Positions 18,374 through 28,028 of a stretch of DNA of 64,000 nucleotides are shown here, in pieces. This DNA is from Falsihalocynthiibacter sp042445055. Its GTDB lineage: Bacteria; Pseudomonadota; Alphaproteobacteria; Rhodobacterales; Rhodobacteraceae. The notes beneath the pieces were generated by a model. It saw only the letters and a program-made list of their open reading frames with translations, was not told the origin of the DNA and did not search any database. How positions within the stretch are numbered: position 1 is the first letter of the stretch; each line of letters opens with the position of its first letter. Position numbers and translations under genes: made by a program. The stretch is taken from NCBI RefSeq assembly GCF_042445055.1, contig NZ_CP170339.1, forward strand, positions 558,001-622,000. Reading direction: 5' to 3'.

Positions 18374-18450
18374 GCACCCGTAGCTCAGCTGGATAGAGTA
18401 CCTGACTACGAATCAGGGGGTCAGAGGTTCGAATCCTCTCGGGTGCACCA
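18374..18450 (+). tRNA. tRNA-Arg (anticodon ACG)
   Basis: Full cloverleaf: acceptor GCACCCG / CGGGTGC, D-arm GCTC / GAGT, anticodon stem CCTGA / TCAGG with loop CTACGAA, T-arm AGAGG TTCGAAT CCTCT, and an encoded CCA end. Anticodon ACG (inosine-modified) reads CGN arginine codons. Confidence 0.97.
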
Positions 18451-18488
18451 CTTCCCCTCTTTGTTGATTTCGCCGATAGAATGGCGCG

Positions 18489-20111
18489 CTATAGTCGCCC
18501 CATCACAAGTTGCGCGCATCGATCCCCGAGCATCATAGCGGTCGCATTCGTGTTGCCAGAGATAAGCGTCGGTGCCGCCGACATATCGCAGACCCGAAGC
18601 CCCGCAACGCCCCGAACCCTAAGCCGTGAGTCGAGAACCGCCATCGGATCTCCATCCGCCCCCATTTTGGCCGTACCAGATGGGTGATAGTTCGTTTTAA
18701 CAACGCGGCGACAATGGGCGGCGAGCGCTTCGTCAGAGGTATCGGATTGGTCCGGAGATACGATACGGTCGATTTTGTCAGCAAGCGGAGCCGTACTCAT
18801 TGTTTGAGTGAAGTATCGAAGCCCCTCAATCATCGTCTTCATGTCCTCTGGCTCCTTCAGGAAGTTCGGCGAGACAAGCGGCATGTCTGATGGGTTGGCA
18901 GATGCCAAGCTGACCTCGCCGCGCGATTTTGGATTTAGCAGCACGATTTGAATGGACACCCCTGGACCATCCCCCACACGCGTGAGCGTTTCATCATCAA
19001 GATAGAGCACAGGAATGCAGTATGCCTCCAGAGATGGTTCTGCTTCTGGGTTGGACGGGTTCACAAAGGCCGCAGCCTCAAGCCCAGTGGTTGTGATCAT
19101 TCCCGTTCCAAAGAGTTTGAATTGCAGGCCGTTCCGGATCATGTTCCAGCCGCGATCCTGTCCGAAATATCCATACTTGCCATTCGCCTTCGCGACGACA
19201 GAACAGTCTGGGTGGTCCGATAGGTTCTGCCCCACACCTGCGTGATCCTGAACGATTTGAATACCATGTTCGGCCAAATGATCTGCTGGCCCAATACCCG
19301 AAAGCATAAGGATTTTGGGCGTCACCAATGCGCCCGCGGATAAAATCACCTCGCCATTGGTGAGGACCTCATGCGTGCCCTTAGAATCTTTATAAATAAC
19401 GCCAACTGCTCTTCCATCCTCGATAATTATTCGCTGAACCTCGGCGCGGAGGCGAACGTCAAGGTTCGGATTTCCTTTGAGCGGGCCAATGAACGCATGA
19501 GCCGCAGAAGCGCGCTGCCCCTGATGATACGTGAACTGAAAGAAGCCCGCGCCGCGTTGCGTCGGCCCATTGAAATCAGTGTTGAACGGCTCTCCCTGTT
19601 GCTGAAGCGCTTGCACGTACCATCGCGCCATGTCGGCGATATGGCCTGGGTCCGAGACTGACAATTCGCCGTCAGTTCCGTGAAGTTCGTTGTTGAAACG
19701 ACTGTTGGATTCCATGCCGCGAAAATGAGGGAGCACATCCTTCCAACCCCATCCGATCCCGTCATTGTTGCCGCGTAAGGCCTCCTGCCAGCCGTCGTAG
19801 TCGCTCGCTCGCCCACGAATATAAACTTGCCCGTTGACTGAGGAGCCCCCACCCAGAACATTCCCCTGCGGGATTTCTTGAACACGACCATCGAGATGTT
19901 CTTGGGGCGTCGTACTGTGCGTCTTGAAGAATTTCGAGCCATTCTTGAGCAATTTGAAAACGCCGGGCGGCATGTCGAGTAGGGGATGCCGATGCGAATG
20001 CCCAGCCTCCAGTAACAGCACCTTTGCGCCGCCGTCTCTTACGAGCCGCGCTGCAGCGACACAGCCTGCCGAACCGCCACCGATAACGATGTGATCAAAT
20101 GTAGTGCTCAT
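18489..20111 (-). CDS. GMC-family FAD oxidoreductase (choline/alcohol dehydrogenase-like)
   Basis: A 540-residue flavoprotein. FAD-binding HIVIGGGSAGCVAAARLV at the N-terminus, GMC signature 1 with GGGSSVNGQVYIRGR, signature 2 with GALVTPKILMLSGIGP, and the catalytic His in NYHPSGTAKMG near the C-terminus. BetA and alkanol dehydrogenases share this layout. No betaine-aldehyde dehydrogenase, BetI or choline transporter is adjacent, so choline is not assigned as substrate. The ATG at 20111 has a perfect GGAGG; a longer start would run into the divergent channel gene region. Confidence 0.88.
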   Translation of the reverse strand: MSTTFDHIVIGGGSAGCVAAARLVRDGGAKVLLLEAGHSHRHPLLDMPPGVFKLLKNGSKFFKTHSTTPQEHLDGRVQEIPQGNVLGGGSSVNGQVYIRGRASDYDGWQEALRGNNDGIGWGWKDVLPHFRGMESNSRFNNELHGTDGELSVSDPGHIADMARWYVQALQQQGEPFNTDFNGPTQRGAGFFQFTYHQGQRASAAHAFIGPLKGNPNLDVRLRAEVQRIIIEDGRAVGVIYKDSKGTHEVLTNGEVILSAGALVTPKILMLSGIGPADHLAEHGIQIVQDHAGVGQNLSDHPDCSVVAKANGKYGYFGQDRGWNMIRNGLQFKLFGTGMITTTGLEAAAFVNPSNPEAEPSLEAYCIPVLYLDDETLTRVGDGPGVSIQIVLLNPKSRGEVSLASANPSDMPLVSPNFLKEPEDMKTMIEGLRYFTQTMSTAPLADKIDRIVSPDQSDTSDEALAAHCRRVVKTNYHPSGTAKMGADGDPMAVLDSRLRVRGVAGLRVCDMSAAPTLISGNTNATAMMLGDRCAQLVMGRL

Positions 20112-20264
20112 GAAACCTCCAACCCATTTCTGTAGTTTTGTCGTACCAAACTGAATTTGGCAAGGGTGGTTCGCGAAAAGTTGGGTAAGGTGGGACTGGG
20201 CGCTTGCAATCACCTTCTTTGCCTTGAACTATGGTGTGACTGGCAATCGTTACTGAGGATGAAC

Positions 20265-20714
20265 ATGAACCTTACGTGGCAAATATTTTTAGGTACTGCG
20301 CTGTTGAGCGTATGTGCCATCTTGCATGTTGTGCTTTCAGCCAAAACTATCGAGGCCGTGCTTCGAACCCACCAGCGTTACGACAATATTAGAGAAACTT
20401 GGCGGATGCCCGTATTTGTTGGCGGTACCTTCGCAATGGTCGTGTTCTCACATACGGTTCAGGTCTGGCTTTGGGCTGTAGCGTTGGTTTGGAGTGACGC
20501 CATTCTGGACTGGTCAACCGCAGTATATTTCTCGGTAGTGACATATACGACGCTTGGGTATGGCGACATTACTCTTGGCGAAGAGCATCGGGTCTTTGCG
20601 TCATTCGCATCTATCACGGGGCTGCTAACATTTGGACTAAGCACAGCGTTCCTAGTAGGGCTGGTAACGCGACTTATGCCGAATTTCATCGTGTCGGGCA
20701 AAGACCCCTTGTAG
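20265..20714 (+). CDS. Small potassium-channel-like membrane protein
   Basis: 149 residues with about three hydrophobic helices (near 5-25, 46-68 and 112-135). Between the last two is a pore loop with the potassium selectivity filter TTLGYGDI, preceded by DWSTAVYFSVVTY. It belongs to the Ion_trans_2 type; no cytosolic RCK/TrkA domain follows. I use the ATG at 20265 because GAGG sits at the right distance. The stop is two bases before the convergent glycosyltransferase stop. Confidence 0.8.
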   Translation: MNLTWQIFLGTALLSVCAILHVVLSAKTIEAVLRTHQRYDNIRETWRMPVFVGGTFAMVVFSHTVQVWLWAVALVWSDAILDWSTAVYFSVVTYTTLGYGDITLGEEHRVFASFASITGLLTFGLSTAFLVGLVTRLMPNFIVSGKDPL

Positions 20715-20716
20715 AT

Positions 20717-22900
20717 TCAGTGGGCCGTTTCGCCTTTCTCAACCCGAAATAGGAAATCTGCGGGATGATCTTGCTCTACGATTTCGTCGGGCACGACATC
20801 GGGGCCTGAGAGGAATACATTCGCATCAAAATGAGTGTGCATCTTGGACATGCGTTGCATGCGATCGCTCGTTATTTGATCGTAGAAGCGCGCATAGCGT
20901 TCAGTCGCGCGCAATTTTGCGATCTTTTCTCGATGACGGCTAACGCAGTATTCATGTGCCGCTTGGATCTCGGGGTCAGACATCATGCGTTCAAAGTCAC
21001 GTTTGGCGGCGGGTAAGCTGCGATTGATCTGCTCGCTTTGCTCGGCATTATTGTTCATCCGAAACCAGTAGGCCAAACCCTGATCGCGGTCGACGTGGTT
21101 CACCCTTCCCCTATCGCGCTTCACAAGGAAACTTTCGGCAGAGCGGACAGCATAATGATTGAGAGTTACAAGCTCATATCCATAGGTCGCCGCAGTGCTG
21201 CGCCAACTATTTCTGTACATACTTGACGGCAAAGGTTTGCCAGAACCATTCACCCAGTTGATCTCACTCATTAGCTGAGGATGTAAGCCTTTGGGACGAT
21301 GAACGCCAAGCTTTTTGAAAATTCCAGTTTGACGACATAGAGTCTTGAAGCCCCAAGCCTGATGCGGTTTGAAGATGAACTCCGGCGCGCAGGAGGTGAA
21401 CTGCTCGGTTACGGAAGTGTCGGAGAATTCGTGAATGTCGCTGTTGCCAAACAGGCGCCAAGTCATTGAAATCATATTCGCGTCAGGAACCGCCGCGAAT
21501 AGGTCGGATAGCTTGCCTTCGCCCACGTGGATTGAAATGAATTCGTCCACATCCATGCAGACAACCCAGTCTGCATTCTGAATGACCGGCTCGTTTTCGG
21601 CCGCTTGGAGCGCGGCGTGTTGGGGCTTTAGGTCTGTTTCCCTAAATGGGTTGTCACGTCGCTGAACGATGCCGCGCTCTTGAAGTAGGTTGAGAAGATC
21701 ATCCGTGCCGTCGTCACAGTCGTTGGTATAGACGAGGATATCGTCCACGCCGATTGATTTATGAAACGCGACCCACTCGAGGATAAATGGCCCCTCGTTT
21801 TTCATCGTTGTGACGATTGCCGTGGTGTTCGTATTTGAACGCTTAATCATCCGTTTCTCTGGCATCCTGACGGGCTTGTGGGCAAAGTGCTCTGACGCGA
21901 TGGTAACAAGCTCTTTATCCTCAATCAGACTGGATTTGGGGACCAGTTCGTTGACCGCGTCCATTTTATATCGAAGGGCAACACAGCGGTAAAAACGCTC
22001 AGATTGTACCGCTTCAGCGCCCACCACTCGCACCAGCCTCCAGACGGTATCTTCTTGCACGCGCTCGACGTCTAATGCCCAGCGGCGGTTGGGGGTGTTC
22101 TGATCAAACTGGCGGCAAATATGATCGCCAAACTGTGCGGTTTGGCCTTTGCGTATGCGCCAAGGATAAACACGTGTTCCAACTAACGCTAACGCGCCAT
22201 TATCGGAACTTCGCACGGAGTCGAAAACAGAGCCGTCGGGAATAGGCGCGAGAAATTCGGTGCAATCTAGAGTAACGACCGAACGCGCAGCCCCGAGGAA
22301 ACGAGATTTGAAAATTTCGTAAATCAGGATTTCACCCAGCGGCGCGCGCCACGGATCGGCTGCGGGGATTTCCATGCGATCTTTGCCCGGTGCATCGGGT
22401 GCGTTGAAAGGGTGCGATTCAGGGGGGAGATCGGATGCGCCAAGCGGCACGGGGCTATCCACGATTACGAGTGTTTTCAGCCCATCGATGGTTTGATCGG
22501 CGAATGCGTTTCTTAGGCTTTCATTGGAGTTCGGTGGGGCGCGGTCAAGGATGATCGCTGCCTCCGCACCATGAACATTGGCGTGATACACAAGCCATTG
22601 TCGGACCGTATCAAAATCCTCGCCGTTGCGCTGCGCGACGATGGTATCAAGCCCCGCGAGAAGTTCATGTTCCGCGTTGTGCGGCACCGCGCCTATAGGG
22701 CGCGCTTCGGCGGTAACCCTCAATCCACCGCCGATGCTCAGGGTTTGGATGGGGATTGTAACTTTGGCAACAATGCGGGGATCGGTGCCTGACTTGAAAA
22801 AATAGCGCTGGGTTGAGCTTTCCTCCTCCGCCACTGCGTCGAGCAAGACGAAATCGTCGCCTTGGTAACCTAACAAACTGCGGTGATGGAGGGTACTCAT
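20717..22900 (-). CDS. Two-part protein with C-terminal glycosyltransferase family 2-like domain
   Basis: 727 residues. From about 366 it resembles bacterial Glyco_tranf_2_4-type transferases: TAIVTTMKNEGPFILEWVAFHKSIGVDD (given here as TTMKNEGPFILEW and FHKSIGVDD), DCDDGTDDLL, and the metal-binding VVCMDVDEFISIH. No signal peptide or membrane helix is visible. The first 350 residues are not recognised; they contain no clear motif. Roseobacters often carry several such transferases of unknown acceptor. It is a single gene between an orphan hairpin and the convergent channel gene. Confidence 0.75.
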   Translation of the reverse strand: MSTLHHRSLLGYQGDDFVLLDAVAEEESSTQRYFFKSGTDPRIVAKVTIPIQTLSIGGGLRVTAEARPIGAVPHNAEHELLAGLDTIVAQRNGEDFDTVRQWLVYHANVHGAEAAIILDRAPPNSNESLRNAFADQTIDGLKTLVIVDSPVPLGASDLPPESHPFNAPDAPGKDRMEIPAADPWRAPLGEILIYEIFKSRFLGAARSVVTLDCTEFLAPIPDGSVFDSVRSSDNGALALVGTRVYPWRIRKGQTAQFGDHICRQFDQNTPNRRWALDVERVQEDTVWRLVRVVGAEAVQSERFYRCVALRYKMDAVNELVPKSSLIEDKELVTIASEHFAHKPVRMPEKRMIKRSNTNTTAIVTTMKNEGPFILEWVAFHKSIGVDDILVYTNDCDDGTDDLLNLLQERGIVQRRDNPFRETDLKPQHAALQAAENEPVIQNADWVVCMDVDEFISIHVGEGKLSDLFAAVPDANMISMTWRLFGNSDIHEFSDTSVTEQFTSCAPEFIFKPHQAWGFKTLCRQTGIFKKLGVHRPKGLHPQLMSEINWVNGSGKPLPSSMYRNSWRSTAATYGYELVTLNHYAVRSAESFLVKRDRGRVNHVDRDQGLAYWFRMNNNAEQSEQINRSLPAAKRDFERMMSDPEIQAAHEYCVSRHREKIAKLRATERYARFYDQITSDRMQRMSKMHTHFDANVFLSGPDVVPDEIVEQDHPADFLFRVEKGETAH

Positions 22901-22952
22901 TTACTGCCTGTCTATTGCTATCTTTAGAGCTTATCAGGTCAGTTAAGGAATG

Positions 22953-22983
22953 GTCCACCGACCAGATTTTCTGAACGGTGGAC
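22953..22983 (-). terminator. Hairpin after the iron alcohol dehydrogenase gene
   Basis: GTCCACCG / CGGTGGAC arms (8 bases, perfect) enclose a further CAGA / TCTG stem. It lies nine bases past the last gene of the TRAP operon. No T-run follows, so it may stabilise the mRNA end. Confidence 0.5.
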
Positions 22984-22991
22984 TGATTATG

Positions 22992-24137
22992 CTAGAAGCA
23001 GGCTTCAAAAAGCGCTCGCGTGTTGGCTTCGGTCATTTCAACGGGGTTGCCGCCTGTTGATGGATCGATCAACGCACCGTGAACCAGCTTGTCGAGCTCG
23101 GGATTTTTGACGCCGAGATCGGTGAGGTTCTGCGGAATGCCGAGCTTTTCATTCAACTCGCCCACGAATTCATAAAACCCGTCAAAACCGCCGGCAATCC
23201 CGAGATAGTTCGCTGCATCCTTGATCCGGTCCTCAATCGCGGGACGGTTCATGCGAAGCACGGGCTGCATGACAACGGCGTTGGTGGTGCCGTGGTGCGT
23301 GTTGTACATAGCGCCGATTGGGTGACTCAGAGCGTGAATCGCGCCGAGGCCCTTCTGGAACGCAGTCGCGCCCATCATCGCCGCCGACATCATATGCGCG
23401 CGCGCCTCAAGGTCGTCGCCCTGTGTATAGGCTCGCGGTAAGTATTCCTTAACCAAACGCAATCCCTCAAGCGCGATGCCTTGGCTCATCGGGTGATAAT
23501 GCGGCGATGAGTAGGCCTCGAGGCAATGGGCGAATGCGTCCATACCTGTACCTGCGGTGATGAAATTGGGCATGCCAACCGTTAGCTCAGGATCGCATAT
23601 AACAATCTCGGGCAGGATTTTCGGGTGGAAGATGATCTTTTTCTCATGCGTCACCGAGTTGGTGATGACAGAGGCGCGACCTACTTCGGACCCTGTTCCA
23701 GCAGTGGTCGGAACCGCGATGATCGGCGCGATGCCGTCTGGATCGGCACGGGTCCACCAATCTCCGATGTCTTCAAAATCCCAGATCGGACGCGTTTGAC
23801 CGGACATAAAGGCGATTACTTTGCCAAGGTCCAAGCCTGAACCACCACCGAATGCGATCACACCGTCGTGGCCGCCGTCACGGTACACCGCAAGGCCAGC
23901 TTCGGCATTAAGTTCATTCGGGTTCGGGTCGACGTCCGCGAACAATCCGCGCCCAAGGCCAGCGGCCTCTAGCTGGTCAAGCGCAGCGGTTGTGATCGGA
24001 AGGTTCGCAAGCCCCTTATCCGTAACAAGGAGCGGCTTCTTCATTCCAGTTGCCTTGCATGCGTCCGCGAGTTCGCTGATACGACCTGCGCCGAATTTGA
24101 TCGCTGTCGGGTAGGACCAGTTGCCAATGAGTTTCAT
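22992..24137 (-). CDS. Iron-containing alcohol dehydrogenase
   Basis: Type III NAD(P)-dependent alcohol dehydrogenase of 381 residues. Nucleotide-binding GGGSGLDLGKVIAFM is near residue 98; the family signature TTAGTGSEVGRASVIT near 140; metal ligands are in DAFAHCLEAY and HALSHPIGAMYNTHHG. It oxidises an alcohol to an aldehyde or the reverse. It begins four bases after the aldehyde dehydrogenase stop, so the two probably act in sequence. In this operon the likely substrate is a gamma-glutamylated amino alcohol, an inference from context. Confidence 0.92.
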   Translation of the reverse strand: MKLIGNWSYPTAIKFGAGRISELADACKATGMKKPLLVTDKGLANLPITTAALDQLEAAGLGRGLFADVDPNPNELNAEAGLAVYRDGGHDGVIAFGGGSGLDLGKVIAFMSGQTRPIWDFEDIGDWWTRADPDGIAPIIAVPTTAGTGSEVGRASVITNSVTHEKKIIFHPKILPEIVICDPELTVGMPNFITAGTGMDAFAHCLEAYSSPHYHPMSQGIALEGLRLVKEYLPRAYTQGDDLEARAHMMSAAMMGATAFQKGLGAIHALSHPIGAMYNTHHGTTNAVVMQPVLRMNRPAIEDRIKDAANYLGIAGGFDGFYEFVGELNEKLGIPQNLTDLGVKNPELDKLVHGALIDPSTGGNPVEMTEANTRALFEACF

Positions 24138-24141
24138 GACA

Positions 24142-25524
24142 TTATGCCTTTTTGAGGTGGTAAGATTTTGGACGTGTCAGGTTGTGGTACCCGATGATCG
24201 AAAGGCCGCCGCCGCGCCCTGTGTCCTTGCAGCCTGTCCAGCAAAGTGCGGGATCAAGATAGTCTGCGCGGTTCATAAAGACTGTGCCTGTCTCGATTTG
24301 GTCGCCAATGCGGGCGGCACGTTCGATATCTTTGGTCCACAAGCTCGCTGTAAGGCCGAAGTTGCTGTCGTTCATCAATGCGATCGCTTCTTCGTCATTC
24401 TTTACGGGCATAATGCCCACAACAGGACCGAAGCTTTCATCGCGCATGACGCGCATATCGTGGTTCACATTGGTAAGGATTTGGGGCGCAAGGTAAGCAC
24501 CGCCATCGTCTTGTGGAAATAGGGCAGGGTCAATCTGTGGCGTCGCGCCCGCTGCGATTGCCTCCGCGATCTGGTCACGAACTTCTTGGGCAAAACGTTT
24601 GTGCGCCATCGGCCCAATTGTTGTCTCGGGGTCGAGTGGGTTGCCGAGCTTATATCCCGAAACTACAGCCACTGCTTTCTTTACGAACTCGTCGAACAGA
24701 CTCTCGTGCACGTAGATACGTTCAATACCACAACAGCACTGACCAGAGTTGAACATCGCGCCGTCAATAAGCGTATCAACCGCTGCATCTACGTCTGCGT
24801 CGTCCATCACATAGCCTGGATCTTTGCCGCCAAGCTCAAGCCCGACACCCGTGAATGTGCCCGCCGCCGCGCGTTCCATCGCTTGTCCGCCGCCGACGGA
24901 TCCTGTGAAGTTCACGAAGCCAAAGCTCTTGGCCGCGATCAACGCGCTGGTGGTGTCATGGTCAAGGAAAACGTTCTGGAACACATCCTCAGGGATGCCT
25001 GCGCTATGGAACGCTTGCGCCATACGCTCGCCAACAACGAGCGTCTGGCTTGCGTGTTTTAGCACCACCGTGTTCCCCGCAATCAACGCGGGCGCGACAG
25101 TGTTGATCGCTGTCATATATGGGTAGTTCCACGGCGCGACGACCAAAACCACCCCGTGTGGGACACGTTTGATATAACGCTTGAACTGAGCGTCCTCGCC
25201 AACTTCGATGTCGGCAAGCGCCTCTTGCGCGATTTCGGCCATGTAGCTTGCGCGCTCGTTAAATCCGCCGAATTCGCCGCCATAGCGCACGGGACGGCCC
25301 ATTTGGTGCGCGATTTCCGGAACGATCTCGTCATTCATCGCACCAATCGCCGCGACGCCAGCCATCACCAATGCTGCGCGTTCGGCAACAGGGCGAGCGG
25401 CCCATTCGATTTGGGCATCTTTAGCCCGTTTTACGGCAGCCTCGGCTTGCGCGAACGAAAGTACCGGGCGCTCGGCAAAAATCGACCCATCGATGGGCGA
25501 GATACATTTAACAGTGTTTGTCAT
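24142..25524 (-). CDS. NAD(P)-dependent aldehyde dehydrogenase
   Basis: 460-residue ALDH-superfamily enzyme. Catalytic cysteine in FNSGQCCCGIERIYV (about residue 262), general base Glu in LELGGKDPGYV, and Rossmann GSVGGG. The C-terminus has the LTASLWTKD and GGGLSIIGYHNLTRPKSYH pattern of succinate-semialdehyde or gamma-glutamyl-aminoaldehyde dehydrogenases. Packed between the ligase (2 bases) and the alcohol dehydrogenase (4 bases). Probable role: oxidising the aldehyde made by the alcohol dehydrogenase. Substrate is inferred. Confidence 0.92.
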   Translation of the reverse strand: MTNTVKCISPIDGSIFAERPVLSFAQAEAAVKRAKDAQIEWAARPVAERAALVMAGVAAIGAMNDEIVPEIAHQMGRPVRYGGEFGGFNERASYMAEIAQEALADIEVGEDAQFKRYIKRVPHGVVLVVAPWNYPYMTAINTVAPALIAGNTVVLKHASQTLVVGERMAQAFHSAGIPEDVFQNVFLDHDTTSALIAAKSFGFVNFTGSVGGGQAMERAAAGTFTGVGLELGGKDPGYVMDDADVDAAVDTLIDGAMFNSGQCCCGIERIYVHESLFDEFVKKAVAVVSGYKLGNPLDPETTIGPMAHKRFAQEVRDQIAEAIAAGATPQIDPALFPQDDGGAYLAPQILTNVNHDMRVMRDESFGPVVGIMPVKNDEEAIALMNDSNFGLTASLWTKDIERAARIGDQIETGTVFMNRADYLDPALCWTGCKDTGRGGGLSIIGYHNLTRPKSYHLKKA

Positions 25525-25526
25525 TT

Positions 25527-26879
25527 CTAGGCTCTTTCAAATCCGCGAGCGATTTCATAATCGGTCACGATACGGTCAAATTCTTCTTGTTCCCAAGTTG
25601 CGGCGCGGGTGTAGTGATCGACCACATCGTCACCAAAAGCCTCGCGCAGCATTTTCGATTTCTCGAGTGTCCCCGTTGCGTCCCGCAAGGTCTGGGGGAT
25701 TTCTGGGGCATCGCTGTTTTCATATGTATCGCCCTTGGCGGGCGGTGCAAGGGTCAGTCCCTCTTCGATGCCTTTGATCCCTGCGGCCAATTGACTGGCC
25801 AATGCGAGGTAGGGGTTAAGATCGCTTCCGCCGATACGGCACTCCACGCGCACGCCCTTTGTTCCTGCGCCACAAAGCCGGAAACCGGCCGTCCGGTTGT
25901 CCACCGACCACACAGAACGAGTGGGGGCGAATGTCCCTTTCTGGAAGCGCTTATAGCTATTGATGTAGGGCGCAAGGAAGTAAGTCATATCTGGCGCGTA
26001 CTTTAGCAAACCCGCCATATACGAGCGCATCATATCAGACATGCCCAATTCCGCATCGGGGTCAAAGAATGCGTTTTTGCCATCCATCCAGAGCGACTGA
26101 TGCACGTGCGAGGATGAACCGACCTTGTTGTGCGAAATTTTCGGGAGGAAGCTCGCAGCGTGGCCTTGCTGCCATGCAATTTCTTTTACCGCGTGTTTTG
26201 CGATCGTGTGGTTCTCGGCGCATTCCAGAGCTGGCGCGTACTTGATGTTGAGTTCTTCTTGACCTGCTTCGGCTTCACCTTTGGTGTTCTCAATCGGGAT
26301 GCCCGCCGCATAGAGGTGATTGCGGATCGGGCGCATCACGTGCTCTTCTTTGGTGGTCTGGAAGATGTGATAGTCTTCGTTGTATGCGGAAATCGGCGTC
26401 AGATCGCGGAAGCCGGATTTGGCGATCTCGTCGAAGCTTTTCTCGAACAAGAAGAATTCAAGCTCGGTCGCCATCATTGCCGAATACCCAAGCGCTTCAA
26501 GGCGCGCGATCTGTTTCTGAAGAATTGCGCGCGGCGAGTGGCTTACGGGATTATTGTGGTGATCAAGAACGTCACAGATAACCATGACCGTCCCCTCAAG
26601 CCATGGCACAGGACGGATCGTGCTTAGGTCGGGTTTCATGACATAGTCGCCATAGCCCGACGACCAACTGGTCGAGGCAAAGCCCTCTGGCGTTGCCATT
26701 TCAAGGTCGGTCGCGAGTAGGTAGTTACAGCAATGGGTCTCGTCGTATGCCGAGTCCACGAAATGCTGCGCAAGGAAACGCTTACCCATCAGACGCCCTT
26801 GCATATCAACCAAACAGGCGAGAACCGTATCGACCGACCCCTCGGCAACGGCGGATTTCAGTGCGTCAAAACTTAACAT
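25527..26879 (-). CDS. Glutamine-synthetase-like gamma-glutamyl-amine ligase
   Basis: 450 residues, GS catalytic fold related to PuuA, GlnT and IpuC. Active-site stretches are visible: ATELEFFLFE, GEAEAGQEELNI, GSSSHVHQSL, and VECRIGGSDLNPYLALA. The tyrosine adenylylation loop of GlnA is absent, which argues against a housekeeping ammonia-assimilating enzyme. Such enzymes join glutamate to an amine at the cost of ATP. The neighbours (two dehydrogenases, an amidohydrolase and a TRAP transporter) support a catabolic gamma-glutamylation role. The amine is unknown; polyamine, ethanolamine-type and alkylamine substrates all fit. Confidence 0.88.
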   Translation of the reverse strand: MLSFDALKSAVAEGSVDTVLACLVDMQGRLMGKRFLAQHFVDSAYDETHCCNYLLATDLEMATPEGFASTSWSSGYGDYVMKPDLSTIRPVPWLEGTVMVICDVLDHHNNPVSHSPRAILQKQIARLEALGYSAMMATELEFFLFEKSFDEIAKSGFRDLTPISAYNEDYHIFQTTKEEHVMRPIRNHLYAAGIPIENTKGEAEAGQEELNIKYAPALECAENHTIAKHAVKEIAWQQGHAASFLPKISHNKVGSSSHVHQSLWMDGKNAFFDPDAELGMSDMMRSYMAGLLKYAPDMTYFLAPYINSYKRFQKGTFAPTRSVWSVDNRTAGFRLCGAGTKGVRVECRIGGSDLNPYLALASQLAAGIKGIEEGLTLAPPAKGDTYENSDAPEIPQTLRDATGTLEKSKMLREAFGDDVVDHYTRAATWEQEEFDRIVTDYEIARGFERA

Positions 26880-26902
26880 ATTCGTTTCCTTTAAGAGAGT
26901 GC

Positions 26903-26925
26903 GCGCGCCCCACGACAGGGCGCGC
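26903..26925 (-). terminator. Hairpin after dctP
   Basis: GCGCGCCC / GGGCGCGC arms with a 7-base loop lie eight bases past the dctP stop and before the ligase gene. A stable hairpin after a binding-protein gene usually raises that protein's level over its neighbours. Confidence 0.6.
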
Positions 26926-26933
26926 AGATAGTA

Positions 26934-27968
26934 TTAGCCGTAACGGTACGGACGACCAGCTTTAACCATATCAGCGTTGTATTGCTTGATGATGTTAACA
27001 ACCTTGGCCTTAGTTTCGCTTTCTGCTGCGATCTCGTCCCAGAACTTGACAGCGGCATCTTCAACGGTTGCCCATTCTTCGTCCGGAATCGTTGTGAGCT
27101 CCATTTTGGGGCCATTAACGCGGAGAGCCGCTTCGCCACCCCAATACCACCACTGACGATAGTAATGCGACTGATCCATACACACTTTCAACAACTCTTG
27201 AAGATGCTCTGGAAGTTCGTTGTAGCGATCCATATTGGCAAAGAATGAACCAGCCCATGCGCCGGAGATGTTGTTTGTGAGGAAGTAGTTGGTAACATCT
27301 GCCCAACCCACTGTGTAATCCTCTGTGATGCCCGACCACGCGATGCCGTCAAGCTCGCCAGTTTGCATTGCGACTTCGATATCTTCCCACGGAAGAGTTA
27401 CTGGAATGACGCCAAATTGGCTCAAGAACCGACCCGCAGTTGGGAACGTAAAGACGCGTTTACCTTTGAGGTCTTCTAGCGAGTTGATCGGGTCTTTGGT
27501 TGCGAAGTGGCATGGATCCCATGCGCCAGCAGAGATGTGCTTGACGCCAACTTTGGAGTATTCCTCGTCCCAGATTTCGTTCAGACCGTATTGGTTGAAC
27601 AGGACAGGTACGTCGAGCGAGTAGCGGCTTGCGAAGGGGAAGTACCCGCCGAAAACAGTTACTTCGGTTGGGGATGCCATCGAGTCATCGTCGGATTGAA
27701 CCGCGTCGATTGTACCTTTTTGCATCGCACGGAAGAGTTCGCCCGTAGGGACAAGCTGATCCGCGTAAAACAGTTCGATTTCCATCTCATCGCCAGCAAT
27801 TTTGTTAAAGCTGTTGATGGCTGGCGTGATCACGTGTTCTGCGAGCGCGGCACCTGCGTATGTCTGCATGCGCCATTTGATTTTGCTCTGCGCGATGGCA
27901 GGAGCCGCGAGGCTTGCGCCAACGGCACCGACACCGGCGGTGGTTAAGAACTTACGTCTTGTTGTCAT
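26934..27968 (-). CDS. dctP: TRAP transporter periplasmic binding protein DctP
   Basis: Solute receptor of a TRAP importer, 344 residues. The N-terminus is a Tat-type signal (TTRRKFLTTAGVGAVGASLA, cleaved near APAIAQ). The DctP fold shows WRMQTYAG, ELFRAMQKGTIDAVQ and the solute-contact region WDPCHFATKDPINSLEDLKGK (split as WDPCHFATKD and SLEDLKGKRV). Its companion permeases are separate proteins, DctQ and DctM. I use the second ATG (27968), which has AAGGAG at six bases; the first ATG would overlap that site. The ligand is not predictable by eye. Confidence 0.92.
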   Translation of the reverse strand: MTTRRKFLTTAGVGAVGASLAAPAIAQSKIKWRMQTYAGAALAEHVITPAINSFNKIAGDEMEIELFYADQLVPTGELFRAMQKGTIDAVQSDDDSMASPTEVTVFGGYFPFASRYSLDVPVLFNQYGLNEIWDEEYSKVGVKHISAGAWDPCHFATKDPINSLEDLKGKRVFTFPTAGRFLSQFGVIPVTLPWEDIEVAMQTGELDGIAWSGITEDYTVGWADVTNYFLTNNISGAWAGSFFANMDRYNELPEHLQELLKVCMDQSHYYRQWWYWGGEAALRVNGPKMELTTIPDEEWATVEDAAVKFWDEIAAESETKAKVVNIIKQYNADMVKAGRPYRYG

Positions 27969-28028
27969 TTTCATCTCCTTGTTGAAGTTACGTTTCTTTT
28001 CTTGAGTGCCCCATTCGGCGTCGTTTGT

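Noticed and set aside
18374..18450. tRNA-Arg as an integration site of a mobile element
   Set aside because: No integrase, and no repeated copy of the tRNA 3' end, is visible nearby.
18489..20111. Calling the GMC oxidoreductase choline dehydrogenase BetA
   Set aside because: The family match is good, but betB, betI and a choline transporter are absent from the neighbourhood.
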